DNA from: Bog-473 sp963717455
Lineage (GTDB): Bacteria > Actinomycetota > Acidimicrobiia > Acidimicrobiales > RAAP-2
Assembly: GCA_963717455.1 (NCBI GenBank)
Contig: OY970336.1
Location: forward strand, 1,550,001 to 1,614,000
Direction: 5' to 3'
DNA: 64,000 nt
The notes under the pieces: model-generated
What the model was told of the DNA's origin: nothing
The model's database searches: none
The model's input: the letters and a program-made list of their open reading frames with translations, nothing else
Shown: positions 1-8,133 of the stretch, in pieces
How positions within the stretch are numbered: the first letter of the stretch is position 1
Layout: each line of letters begins with the position of its first letter
Program-made: the position numbers and the translations under genes

Positions 1-1223
1 GTGTAGTCGACGCAGACGTCGATGAGGTGGGAGCCCTCCTTGACCTGGTCGCGGGCCATGGCGACGCAGGTGTCCCAGTCGCCCTCCAGCATCGCCTCCC
101 GGAAGGCCTTGGACCCGTTGGCGTTGGTGCGCTCACCGACGACGAGGAAGGAGGTGTCCTGGCGGAAGGGGGCGGAGGTGTAGATGGAAGCCGCAGCCGG
201 CTCGTGCACGGGCGTCCGCGCGGCGGGAACGGCGCCCGCACAGCGAGCCACGACGGCGGCCAGATGGGCCGGGGTCGTCCCGCAGCATCCACCCACGGCG
301 GAGACGCCGAACTCGGTCACGAAGCGGTGCAGATGGTCCGCCAGGTCGTCGGGCGTCAGGTCGTAGTGCATCTTGCCGTCGACCACCGACGGGAGGCCAG
401 CGTTGGGGACGCACGCGATGGGGACGCGGCTGGCCGACGAGAGGTGGCGCAGCGCCTCGCTCATCTCCACGGGTCCGGTTGCGCAGTTGAGGCCGACCAC
501 GTCGACCTGCATCGCGTCGAGGACGGTGAGCGCGGCGCCGACCTCGGTGCCCGGCAACATGCGTCCGGTCAGCTCGATCGTCACCTGGGCCTGCAAGGGC
601 ACCTGGCGCCCGAGCGCCACCATGGCGCGCCGGGCGCCGTTGACGGCGGCCTTGACCGAGAGGAGGTCGAACTGTGTCTCGATCAGCAGCAGGTCGACGC
701 CGCCCTCGAGGAGGCCCAGAGCCTGTTCCTCGTACGCGTCACGGAACTCGGCGTAGGAGATGTGCCCGAGCGTGGGGAACTTGGTGCCCGGGCCCATGGA
801 GCCGGCGACCCAGCGGGGGCGCTCGGGTGTCGAGAACTCGTCCCGCACCGCGCAGGCGAGCTCGGTCGCCCTCCGGGTCAGGTCACGTGCCCGGTTTCCG
901 AGCCCGTACTCGGCCAGCACCACGGAGGTCGACCCGAAGGTGTCGGTCTCGACGACGTCGCAGCCCGCCTCGTAGAAGGAGCGGTGGACCTGGGCCACCA
1001 CATCGGGGCGCGTCTCGACGAGCCACTCGTTGCACCCCTCGAGCTCGGGCCCACCGAAGTCGTCGGGCCCGAGGCCGAGCAGCTGGAGGTTCGTGCCCAT
1101 CGCGCCGTCGAAGATGACGACGCGCTCGCGCAACGCCTGCAGGTAGGAGGATGCGGACGGGGCGAGCCGGCGGAGGAGTTCAGGGGAGGGTGCCACCACG
1201 TCCCCCAGGATACCGGTGACCAC
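1..1223 (-). CDS. metH: Methionine synthase MetH, N-terminal part (cut by window edge)
   Basis: Cobalamin-dependent methionine synthase moves the methyl group of methyltetrahydrofolate to homocysteine through B12. About 407 codons are visible. The homocysteine-binding barrel fills roughly residues 30-340: FDGAMGTNLQ lies near the start, and the zinc cysteines are seen as NCATG (about residue 245) and GGCCGTT (about 312), close to the family spacing. The pterin domain begins with GERTNANGSK near residue 363. The B12-binding and activation domains would lie beyond the left edge. The start is the GTG at 1223, four bases after a GGAGGG ribosome site. It faces the adenosyltransferase gene with only 37 bases between starts, so there is no room for a cobalamin riboswitch. 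Confidence 0.93.
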   Translation of the reverse strand, partial: MVTGILGDVVAPSPELLRRLAPSASSYLQALRERVVIFDGAMGTNLQLLGLGPDDFGGPELEGCNEWLVETRPDVVAQVHRSFYEAGCDVVETDTFGSTSVVLAEYGLGNRARDLTRRATELACAVRDEFSTPERPRWVAGSMGPGTKFPTLGHISYAEFRDAYEEQALGLLEGGVDLLLIETQFDLLSVKAAVNGARRAMVALGRQVPLQAQVTIELTGRMLPGTEVGAALTVLDAMQVDVVGLNCATGPVEMSEALRHLSSASRVPIACVPNAGLPSVVDGKMHYDLTPDDLADHLHRFVTEFGVSAVGGCCGTTPAHLAAVVARCAGAVPAARTPVHEPAAASIYTSAPFRQDTSFLVVGERTNANGSKAFREAMLEGDWDTCVAMARDQVKEGSHLIDVCVDY

Positions 1224-1246
1224 CGAGCCCTCCGGAACGTTCCCGG

Positions 1247-1252
1247 TAGCAT
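1247..1252 (+). promoter_or_regulatory. Leaderless -10 element of the adenosyltransferase gene
   Basis: TAGCAT fits TANNNT and ends 8 bases before the GTG at 1261. Transcription would begin at or next to the start codon. No ribosome site precedes that GTG. Confidence 0.6.
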
Positions 1253-1260
1253 CCGGCCTG

Positions 1261-1833
1261 GTGACACCGACGATCTACACCAAGAAGGGTGACGACGGGA
1301 CGACCGGCCTGCTCTACGGCGGGCGGGTCCGCAAGGACTCGTGGCGCATCGAGCTCAACGGGGCCGTCGACGAGGCTCAGGCGGCCATCGGCCTCGCCCG
1401 CGCCGAGACGGCTCCGGGCTCGGAGCCCAACGATCGCTTGACCCGTCTCGCCCGCGACCTCTACGTCCTGATGGCGGAGGTGGCCACCGCCCCGGAGAAC
1501 CGCAGCAAGCTCAAGGCGGGGTCGACCCTGGTCACCGGGGACATGGTGGCCCGGCTCGAACGCGAGATCGACGACCTGCTCGAGCGTTTCGACATGCCGA
1601 GCGACTTCACCGTCCCCGGCGAGAACCGCGCCGCCGCCGCGCTCGACCTGGCCCGCACGGTCACCCGCCGGGCCGAGCGGCTGGCCGTCGTGGAACCGGT
1701 CGAGGGCTCACTGGTCCTGCCCTACCTGAACAGGCTCTCCGACCTGCTCTGGGCGATGGCGCGCTGGCAGGAGGGCGAGCACACGCTGTCGAAGGGGCGA
1801 GGAATCGGACCCATCGGAGGCGCTGCAGGGTGA
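1261..1833 (+). CDS. Cob(I)alamin adenosyltransferase, PduO type
   Basis: It transfers adenosyl from ATP to cob(I)alamin and so makes adenosylcobalamin, the cofactor of methylmalonyl-CoA mutase encoded at 8.6 kb. The 190-residue protein has the family's N-terminal ATP loop TKKGDDGTTGLLYG, then VDEAQAAIGLARAE, and the C-terminal LNRLSDLLWAMAR helix. I chose GTG 1261 because a TANNNT box sits 8 bases upstream and the conserved sequence begins within a few residues. A GTG at 1216 is also open but would overlap the metH start. Its stop overlaps the following glycosyltransferase start by four bases, so the two are probably co-transcribed. Confidence 0.92.
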   Translation: MTPTIYTKKGDDGTTGLLYGGRVRKDSWRIELNGAVDEAQAAIGLARAETAPGSEPNDRLTRLARDLYVLMAEVATAPENRSKLKAGSTLVTGDMVARLEREIDDLLERFDMPSDFTVPGENRAAAALDLARTVTRRAERLAVVEPVEGSLVLPYLNRLSDLLWAMARWQEGEHTLSKGRGIGPIGGAAG

Positions 1834-2714
1834 AGATCGTCGGCATCACCATGGTTCGCAATGAGGCGGACATTGTCGATCTGACGATCCGTCATCACCT
1901 CCGTATCGGTTGCGACGCCGTCCTCGCCGTTGACAACGGCTCGACCGACAAGACCGCAGGGATCCTGGGTCGCCTGGCCAGGCATGACGACCGCATCACG
2001 TGGACGAGCGATCCGGGCGCCTTCCGCCAGTCCGAGATCACCACGATCCTGGCGCGCCAGGCGTTCGAGATCGGTGCCGATTGGGTTGTCCCTTTCGACG
2101 CCGACGAGTTCTGGTGGTGCCGCCGCGACAAGTCCCTCAGAGCTTTCCTCGACGACGCAGGTGGGGCTCCCGCCTTCCTCGCCCCCGTTGTCAACTTCGT
2201 GCAACACCGGCAACGCAGACGTTCATCGCGGCGCGGGCTGCTTCACCTACGGATGCGAGCAATTCCCGTCCCTCCCGCTGAAGACGCGAGAAGACTCGTG
2301 ACCGACCGGGAGATCGGCTTTGTGGAGATGCTCTATCCGCCCAAGGCGATCTTTCGAGCAGGATCCGACGTCGTCGTCCCGACCGGCAACCACGCCGTCG
2401 TCAGCGCGTCGGGGCCGCCGGTCGAGACGAACGACCTGGCCTGCCTCCACGCGCCACTCCGCTCGAAGCAGGTCTTGGAGGCGCAAGCTGAGCACGGTCG
2501 CCGGGTGAGTGAGGTCTCCTCCGATCCCCAGACGGCGTGGCACGCTCGCCGTTGGCTCGACCTCTCCGAGCGTGGCGACTTCGAAGAGGAGTGGAGGGCC
2601 AACAGCTACCTCGACGAAGCGCTGGACGTGTACGGGCAACGCCACGCTGTGGAACCTGACGCGCGTCTGAGTACCGCGGTGCGTACGGTGCTCCGACGTC
2701 ACCCGTTCCGCTAG
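1830..2714 (+). CDS. Glycosyltransferase, GT2-like (Glyco_tranf_2_4 type)
   Basis: A GT-A glycosyltransferase of 294 residues. It opens with GITMVRNEADIVDLTIRHH, continues with the nucleotide-binding AVDNGSTDKTAGIL strand, and carries the metal-binding motif in PFDADEFWW near residue 88. The acceptor is unknown. The start GTG lies inside the stop of the adenosyltransferase (GTGA overlap) and has GGAGG about nine bases upstream. The C-terminal third is rich in arginine and tryptophan and has no membrane segment, so the protein is likely cytosolic. Why it is coupled to a cobalamin gene is unclear. Confidence 0.85.
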   Translation: MKIVGITMVRNEADIVDLTIRHHLRIGCDAVLAVDNGSTDKTAGILGRLARHDDRITWTSDPGAFRQSEITTILARQAFEIGADWVVPFDADEFWWCRRDKSLRAFLDDAGGAPAFLAPVVNFVQHRQRRRSSRRGLLHLRMRAIPVPPAEDARRLVTDREIGFVEMLYPPKAIFRAGSDVVVPTGNHAVVSASGPPVETNDLACLHAPLRSKQVLEAQAEHGRRVSEVSSDPQTAWHARRWLDLSERGDFEEEWRANSYLDEALDVYGQRHAVEPDARLSTAVRTVLRRHPFR

Positions 2715-2722
2715 CAAGGCGG

Positions 2723-3331
2723 TCAGCCCCAGGACCCCCAGTGGATGCGTTCGGTCGCTCCGCCCCGAGCGCGGGCCAACGACCGCGAGCGGTGGTCCAT
2801 CGGGTCGGGGTGCCCGAGAGCGACGGCGCAGAAGAGGTGCCACCCATCGGGGACCCCTAGGCCGCCCGCGAGAGTGGCCTCGCCACGGAACGCGCCGAGA
2901 ACGCAGGCGCCCAGGCCGGCATCGACCGCTCCCAAGAGGACCGTCATGACGCCGAACGCGGCATCGCCAAACCAGTAGGGCACCGGCCACGCGTCGGCGC
3001 CAGCGCCGAGGCCGGAGTCCGACTTGTCGACCTCGCCGTATCGAGCGACATAGGCGTCGGAGGAGCAATAAGCGAGGAGCACGACCGGGGCACGGCGCAG
3101 GCCTCCGTAACGCTCGCGGTTTCGGCGGCGCCACGCCTCGTCGGTGGTGGCCTCCCAGTAGGCCGTGGTCTCCTTTCCCTCGAGCACAACCCATGCCGTG
3201 CCGCCCGTATTGCCGGCGGTGGGGGAGCGAAGGGCCGCCCGGAGGAGCCGGTCCAGGACGGCGCGGTCGATCCGGTCAGAGGAGAAGCTGCGGACCATGG
3301 CGCGGCAGCTAATGGCCTCGTGGAGCTCCAT
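2723..3331 (-). CDS. Nitroreductase family protein
   Basis: An FMN-dependent nitroreductase-type oxidoreductase of 202 residues. The N-terminus reads MELHEAISCRAMVRSF, the family's phosphate-binding arginine region, followed by LRSPTAGNTGG and, near the C-terminus, GLGACVLGAF and VALGHPDP. Substrates cannot be told from sequence; members reduce nitro compounds or quinones with NAD(P)H. I used the second methionine (3331) because the family pattern begins there; an ATG at 3364 is also in frame. Its 3' end stops eight bases from the stop of the convergent glycosyltransferase. Confidence 0.87.
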   Translation of the reverse strand: MELHEAISCRAMVRSFSSDRIDRAVLDRLLRAALRSPTAGNTGGTAWVVLEGKETTAYWEATTDEAWRRRNRERYGGLRRAPVVLLAYCSSDAYVARYGEVDKSDSGLGAGADAWPVPYWFGDAAFGVMTVLLGAVDAGLGACVLGAFRGEATLAGGLGVPDGWHLFCAVALGHPDPMDHRSRSLARARGGATERIHWGSWG

Positions 3332-3394
3332 GAGTGGGCAGTCTCGCACTGCCGGGAGCAGCACCGACGCGTGCCGGTGATCAGGCCGGGAATG

Positions 3395-3422
3395 TTGACC
3401 CCGCTGGTAGTGTTTATAGGTT
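3395..3422 (+). promoter_or_regulatory. Candidate sigma-70 type promoter of the rhodanese-E1 gene
   Basis: TTGACC (3395-3400), a 16-base spacer and TAGGTT (3417-3422) lie upstream of the gene. The predicted leader of about 40 bases contains the GGAGG at 3457-3461. Placed by eye. Confidence 0.4.
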
Positions 3423-3468
3423 CGGAGCCGGCCGCATGGACGGTCCGGCGCGACCCGGAGGTTCGATC

Positions 3469-4632
3469 GTGCCCACTCCCCGAGATCTGTTGAACGAGGC
3501 CAAGGCGTCCATCCGCGAGGTAGAGCAGTCCGACGCGCAGGCCCTGCTGGAGGGAGGCGCGGTCACCTTTCTCGACGTCCGGGAGCCGGACGAGTACGAG
3601 CAGGGCGCCATCCCCAACGCGGTGCACCTGCCCCGGGGCCACCTCGAGTTCCAGGTGGAGGGCAAGCTCCCCGACAAGTCGGGATCCATCATCGTCTACT
3701 GCGCCGGCGGCGTGCGCTCGGCTTTCGCGGCCAAGACGATGGGCGACCTGGGCTACACCGACGTGCAGTCGCTGGTCGGCGGGTTCAACCGCTGGAAGGA
3801 CGACGCCCGCCCCTGGGCCGCTCCGCAGACCCTCACCCCGGCGCAGCGCAACCGCTACCAGCGCCACCTCCTCCTGCCCGAGGTGGGCGAGGTCGGCCAG
3901 CTCAAGCTGCTCGGATCGAAGGTGCTCCTTCTCGGTGCCGGCGGTCTGGGCTCTCCGGCCGCCCTCTACCTCGCGGCCGCGGGGGTCGGCACCCTCGGCA
4001 TCATCGACATGGACGTCGTCGACGAGTCGAACCTGCAGCGCCAGATCCTGCACAACATGGACAGGGTGGGCGACCGAAAGGTCGACTCCGCCAAGAAGAC
4101 GTTGACCGCGCTCAACCCCGACGTGAACGTCGTCACCTACGACGTGCGCCTGGGCGCCGACAACATCCTCGACATCATCGACGGCTACGACGCCATCGTC
4201 GACGGGACGGACAACTTCCCGACTCGCTACCTCGTGAACGACGCCTCGCTGCTCAAGCGGATCCCGGTGATCCACGGATCCATCTTCCGCTTCGAGGGCC
4301 AGGTCACGGTGTTCGATCCCTACCACGGTCCCTGCTACCGCTGCCTCATCCCCGAGCCCCCGCCCGCGGAGCTGGCGCCGTCGTGCGCCGAGGCCGGCGT
4401 CCTGGGCGTGCTGCCCGGCATCATCGGGTCGATCCAGGCCGTCGAGACCATCAAGGTCCTCCTCGGGCTGGGCGACCCGCTCGTCGGGCGCCTCCTCGCC
4501 TACGACGCGCTCGAGCAGTCCTTCCGGACCTTCAAGGTGCGCCGGGACCCGGCCTGCCCGGCCTGCGGTCCTGACGCGGGCGAGATCGTCATTGCCGAGT
4601 ACGACGATCTCTGCATGCCGCACGCGCACTGA
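3469..4632 (+). CDS. Rhodanese-MoeB/ThiF fusion, sulfur-carrier activating enzyme
   Basis: This 387-residue protein activates a ubiquitin-like sulfur carrier (MoaD, ThiS or CysO type) by adenylation and supplies sulfur to it. Residues 1-125 are a rhodanese domain with active-site loop YCAGGVRS (Cys78). Residues 130-387 are an E1 domain with GAGGLGSP (155-162), the R-Q-I-L segment after SNLQ, the PSCAEAG cysteine (Cys306), and four zinc cysteines (289, 292, 363, 366). In mycobacterial MoeZ the rhodanese domain follows the E1 domain; here it comes first. GTG 3469 was chosen for the GGAGG seven bases upstream; ATG 3436 is an alternative. No carrier protein gene is adjacent. Confidence 0.92.
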   Translation: MPTPRDLLNEAKASIREVEQSDAQALLEGGAVTFLDVREPDEYEQGAIPNAVHLPRGHLEFQVEGKLPDKSGSIIVYCAGGVRSAFAAKTMGDLGYTDVQSLVGGFNRWKDDARPWAAPQTLTPAQRNRYQRHLLLPEVGEVGQLKLLGSKVLLLGAGGLGSPAALYLAAAGVGTLGIIDMDVVDESNLQRQILHNMDRVGDRKVDSAKKTLTALNPDVNVVTYDVRLGADNILDIIDGYDAIVDGTDNFPTRYLVNDASLLKRIPVIHGSIFRFEGQVTVFDPYHGPCYRCLIPEPPPAELAPSCAEAGVLGVLPGIIGSIQAVETIKVLLGLGDPLVGRLLAYDALEQSFRTFKVRRDPACPACGPDAGEIVIAEYDDLCMPHAH

Positions 4633-4738
4633 GCGCGCCGTCACGCGGCGGGCCGCGCCGGACGCGGTCGCCTGGAATCCCTGTGCCTAGTCTGTCGGCA
4701 CGCCCCCGGCCGACCTCCTCACACGCCCCGCGCCCGGC

Positions 4739-5248
4739 ATGGACGCGCCGCCACCGGGGCCGCCGGCACTGACCTCGCCGCGCGTCAAGCGCAACCGGCG
4801 GTGGGGCACCGAGCTCGATGCGTGCCCCAACCCCAAGCAGGAGCCGCTCGCCCAGCTGCTCGTGCAGGCCGGTGCCGACATCGTCGTGGGCACCCACGCC
4901 CACGTGCTGCTGGGGGGCGGGTACCTCGGCTCAGACTACGTGGACTACGGCCTCGGGAACTTCGCCTTCTACGACAACTCGCCGCCCGAGAACGCCAGCG
5001 GCTCGCTGGTCATCACCGTCACCGGCAGGCACATCGACCAGGTGACGTGGCGACCGGCCGTCATCGTCGACGATCTGCCCCAGCCACTCTCGGGCGACGC
5101 GGCCACGTCTGCATTGGCGGCCTGGAACCAGGCTCGATCCTCCACCAACGTCTCGGCGGCCCCGGGGGCTCCGCTGGCCACCCCGACGACCGAGACCTCG
5201 CCGGCGTCCCCGGCCACCGCGCAGTCGCTGTCGGTCGACTCGGGGTAG
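4739..5248 (+). pseudogene. CapA-like protein, N-terminally truncated remnant
   Basis: Only the C-terminal half of a CapA/PgsA-type polyglutamate or capsule synthesis protein is present. WGTELD, the P-x-P-K-Q helix, GADIVVGTHAHVL and YGLGNFAFY match the end of the metallophosphatase-like domain in order. The N-terminal half should be several hundred bases long, but only 106 bases separate this frame from the stop of the E1 gene, so it is absent rather than frameshifted. The tail is rich in Ala, Thr and Ser. ATG 4739 is simply the first start in the open frame. Confidence 0.65.
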
Positions 5249-5307
5249 GGCCGGTGGCTTCGCGGCCGTGGTCGCGCGGCACGAGGCAACGGGCCGGCAC
5301 GACCAGC

Positions 5308-5313
5308 TAGACA
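5308..5313 (+). promoter_or_regulatory. Possible leaderless -10 of the alpha/beta hydrolase
   Basis: TAGACA ends seven bases before ATG 5321. The sixth base is A instead of the expected T, so this is a weaker case than the other boxes in the window. Confidence 0.35.
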
Positions 5314-5320
5314 AGTGCGC

Positions 5321-6190
5321 ATGACACAGACGGCCCAGTCCCAGTCCCTGCACGTGAACGGGGTGGACCTGGTGTGGTCGGCGCGGGGGGGCGGCCCTCA
5401 GGGGACGCCCGGGCTCGTCCTCGTCCACGGCTTCACCGGCTCCTCCCACGACTTCGCGCTCGAGGTCGACGCCTTGGCGGCGCAGCGGTGGGTGGTCACG
5501 CTCGACCAGCGAGGGCACGGGCACTCGACCAAGGCCGGTGCACTCGACGGCTACACCATCGAGCAGCTGGTGGCCGACCTCGCCGTCTTCCTCGAGGCGG
5601 TCGGCGGCGGCCCGGTCGACCTGCTCGGCCACTCCATGGGGGGACGGGTCGCGCTGGGCCTCGTCCTGAGCCGGCCCGACCTCGTGAGCTCGCTGATCCT
5701 GATGGATACGAGCGCCTGGTCCTTCATGCCGCAGGACGAGGCTCTCCGCACCATGGTCCGCACCTTCATCACCGACTTCGACCCCTCGCAGGGCATGCCG
5801 ACCACGCTGAGCTTCCGCGGCCCCGAGGACGTGCTGATCGAGGCGGCGGTCCCCGCTGCGTGGCAGAAGGAGAAGGAGGCGATCTTCGCGGGCATGGACG
5901 CCTACGCCGTCAAGGCGTTGGGGATGGCACTGATGGCCGACGTCGCCGATGGCGAGGCGTCCCTACGCTCCGACCTGCCCTCCATCACGTGCCCCACGAC
6001 GGTCATCGTCGGCCAGCACGACCATCCGCTCGTCGACCAGGCTCCCGATCTGGCGTCGGAGGTGGCCGACGGGCGGCTATCTGTCATTGAGGGCGCGTAT
6101 CACTCGCCGCAGCTGACGCACCCCGATGCCTGGCGCGCTGCGGTGGAGGAGCACCTGGCGTGGGCAGACGAGTCCCGGAGTCGTCGGTGA
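5321..6190 (+). CDS. Alpha/beta hydrolase
   Basis: A 289-residue soluble hydrolase of the alpha/beta fold. The oxyanion strand VLVHGFTGSSHDF is followed by DQRGHGHS, the nucleophile elbow GHSMGG (Ser105), the likely acid in VGQHDHP and the catalytic histidine in EGAYHSPQ. The cap region between the nucleophile and the acid is short. Substrate unknown; esterases and C-C bond hydrolases look alike at this level. ATG 5321 was preferred over GTG 5315 for spacing to a weak -10 box. The stop overlaps the next start by four bases, so it forms an operon with the aldo/keto reductase. Confidence 0.88.
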   Translation: MTQTAQSQSLHVNGVDLVWSARGGGPQGTPGLVLVHGFTGSSHDFALEVDALAAQRWVVTLDQRGHGHSTKAGALDGYTIEQLVADLAVFLEAVGGGPVDLLGHSMGGRVALGLVLSRPDLVSSLILMDTSAWSFMPQDEALRTMVRTFITDFDPSQGMPTTLSFRGPEDVLIEAAVPAAWQKEKEAIFAGMDAYAVKALGMALMADVADGEASLRSDLPSITCPTTVIVGQHDHPLVDQAPDLASEVADGRLSVIEGAYHSPQLTHPDAWRAAVEEHLAWADESRSRR

Positions 6191-7191
6191 CCGACCTCGC
6201 ACCGCCGCAGGCGAGCGACCGCATCACGCTTGCCGGCTCTGACGTCACCATCCCGCCGCTCGGCGTCGGGACATGGGCCTGGGGTGACAAGGGCACATGG
6301 GGCATGGGCGGCTACGACAAATCGCTCACCGAGGCCAGCATCCGGGAGGCCTGGGAGGCGAGCATCGAGGCGGGCGTCGTCCTGTTCGACACGGCCGAGG
6401 TCTACGGCAAGGGCGAGAGCGAGCGCATCATCGGGCGCCTGCTGGCGGCCGACCCCGGAGTGCGGGACCGGGTGGTCATCGCCACCAAGTTCATGCCGAG
6501 CCCGTGGAAGCTGAACGTGCGCTCGGCGCTGCTCGCCGCCGCCCGGCACTCGCTGGAGCGGCTGGGGATCGAGTCCATCGACCTCTACCAGGTCCACGGT
6601 CCGATCTCGCTGCGCTCACACGACGTCATGGCCGAGGCCCTGGCCGCCGCGCACGCCGAGGGACTGGTCAAGGCGGTCGGCGTGTCCAACTACTCGGCCA
6701 AGGAGACGCGTGCCGTCGACGGCGCCCTCCGCCGACGCGGTCTTCGTCTGGCCAGCAACCAGGTGGAGCTCTCGCTGCTCCGCACCATGCCGCTGCGCGT
6801 CGGGCTGCTCGATTGCTGCGGCGAGCTCGGCGTGGTCCCCCTGGCGTACTCACCGCTCGGGCAGGGACGGCTGACCGGCAAGTACACCGCCTCCAACCCA
6901 CCACCGGGCGGCCGCACGTTCTCGGCTCATCCGATGGCCGAGGTGGACGCAGTGGTCGCCGAGCTGCGCAGGATCGGCGAGACCCACGACCGTACGCCGA
7001 GCCAGGTCGCGCTGGCCTGGATCATCGCCAAGGGCGCCGTGCCCATCCCCGGAGCCAAGAACCGAGGCCAGGCGGAACAGAACGCGGGTGCGCTCGGCTG
7101 GCGCATGACCGACGACGAGCTGGCACGGCTCAGCGCGGCGTCACTCTACGGGAAACGGGGGATCTCCCAGCGCGTCTGGCAACACGGCTGA
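6187..7191 (+). CDS. Aldo/keto reductase
   Basis: An NADPH-dependent aldo/keto reductase of 334 residues with the TIM-barrel catalytic set: Asp and Tyr in DTAEVYGKG, Lys in IATKFMPSP and His in YQVHGP. GVSNYS, LAYSPLGQG and PIPGAKNRGQAEQN are the cofactor-side motifs. It begins at GTG 6187 inside the stop of the hydrolase gene (GTGA), with GGAG about eight bases upstream. An in-frame GTG at 6160 is also open. The substrate cannot be told from the sequence. Confidence 0.92.
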   Translation: MTDLAPPQASDRITLAGSDVTIPPLGVGTWAWGDKGTWGMGGYDKSLTEASIREAWEASIEAGVVLFDTAEVYGKGESERIIGRLLAADPGVRDRVVIATKFMPSPWKLNVRSALLAAARHSLERLGIESIDLYQVHGPISLRSHDVMAEALAAAHAEGLVKAVGVSNYSAKETRAVDGALRRRGLRLASNQVELSLLRTMPLRVGLLDCCGELGVVPLAYSPLGQGRLTGKYTASNPPPGGRTFSAHPMAEVDAVVAELRRIGETHDRTPSQVALAWIIAKGAVPIPGAKNRGQAEQNAGALGWRMTDDELARLSAASLYGKRGISQRVWQHG

Positions 7192-7200
7192 GACCGGCGG

Positions 7201-7206
7201 TACCGT
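7201..7206 (+). promoter_or_regulatory. Leaderless -10 element of ctaG
   Basis: TACCGT ends six bases before GTG 7213, the spacing expected when the start codon is the first transcribed triplet. Confidence 0.6.
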
Positions 7207-7212
7207 CTTCAG

Positions 7213-8133
7213 GTGATCGCCGCGCTGTACGACGCGGGCCATCCGCCCCTGCGGGGCTCGGAGTTCGTCTCCACCCAATTCGACTTCGTCCCGGTGGCGA
7301 TGATCCTGATCGCCCTTGCCCTCTATCTCTGGGGCGTGCACCGGAACAACGTCTTGCACCTCCGCCACCCGTGGCCGATCGGCAAGACGGTGGCCTGGGT
7401 CGGTGCGCTCTTCACGACGGCGGTCGCGATCTTCAGCTTCGTCGGCGTCTACGACGGCGAGCTCTTCTGGGACCACATGGTCCAGCACCTGCTCCTGATC
7501 ATGGTGGCGGCGCCGCTGTTCGCCATCGCCTCCCCGCTTGAGCTGTCTTGGCGCTCGACCACTGGAACGGCACACCTCGTGGTCACCGAGGCCCTGCGTT
7601 CGCCGGTAGCCAAGCTCCTCGGGCACCCTGCCGTCGCGTTCGTGCTCTACGCCGTGTTCATCCCGATCAGCCACTTGACGAGCTGGTACAACCTCACCCT
7701 CCTGCACGAGAGCCTGCACAATGCCGAGCACCTCGCGTTCCTGATCGTGGGCTACCTGTTCTGGCGCCAGATCTTCGGCAACGACCCCAACTGCTACCGC
7801 CTCCATCCAGCGCTGCAATTCTTCTATCTGTTCCTGGCCATCCCGATCGACACCTTCACCGGCCTGTCGCTCGCCGGCGCCACCAAGGAACTGTTCCCCG
7901 CCTATCTGGCCACGCACCGCGCCTGGGGACCCTCCTACGTCGTCGACCTCCATGTCGGCGGTTCGATCATGTGGGTGGTGGGCGACACGCTGATGCTGTG
8001 GCCGATGATCCCGGTGGCGCTCCGCTGGATGCACCTGGAGGAGCGCAAGGCCGTGCGCATCGACCGCGAGCTCGACGCGCAAGCACTTGCCGAGGCCCAG
8101 GCGGGCGCGCGGTTCAGCCCCCCAGGTCCATGA
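7213..8133 (+). CDS. Cytochrome c oxidase assembly protein, CtaG (caa3) family
   Basis: A 306-residue membrane protein with about seven hydrophobic helices. Family marks include DHMVQHLLLIMVAAPLF, the second histidine motif ESLHNAEHLAFLIVGY, and DLHVGGSIMWVVGD. Members help load copper into heme-copper oxidase and sit in the cytoplasmic membrane. No oxidase subunit gene is nearby. It starts at GTG 7213 behind a leaderless promoter. Its last 20 bases overlap the 3' end of the convergent VOC gene. Confidence 0.88.
   Translation: MIAALYDAGHPPLRGSEFVSTQFDFVPVAMILIALALYLWGVHRNNVLHLRHPWPIGKTVAWVGALFTTAVAIFSFVGVYDGELFWDHMVQHLLLIMVAAPLFAIASPLELSWRSTTGTAHLVVTEALRSPVAKLLGHPAVAFVLYAVFIPISHLTSWYNLTLLHESLHNAEHLAFLIVGYLFWRQIFGNDPNCYRLHPALQFFYLFLAIPIDTFTGLSLAGATKELFPAYLATHRAWGPSYVVDLHVGGSIMWVVGDTLMLWPMIPVALRWMHLEERKAVRIDRELDAQALAEAQAGARFSPPGP

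Noticed and set aside
1200..1265. Cobalamin riboswitch upstream of metH
   Set aside because: Only 37 bases separate the divergent starts, too few for the known B12-box structures, and no B12-box was seen.
27..1292. A 421-codon open frame on the plus strand
   Set aside because: It is antisense to metH, whose protein is clearly conserved on the other strand. High GC makes such shadows common.
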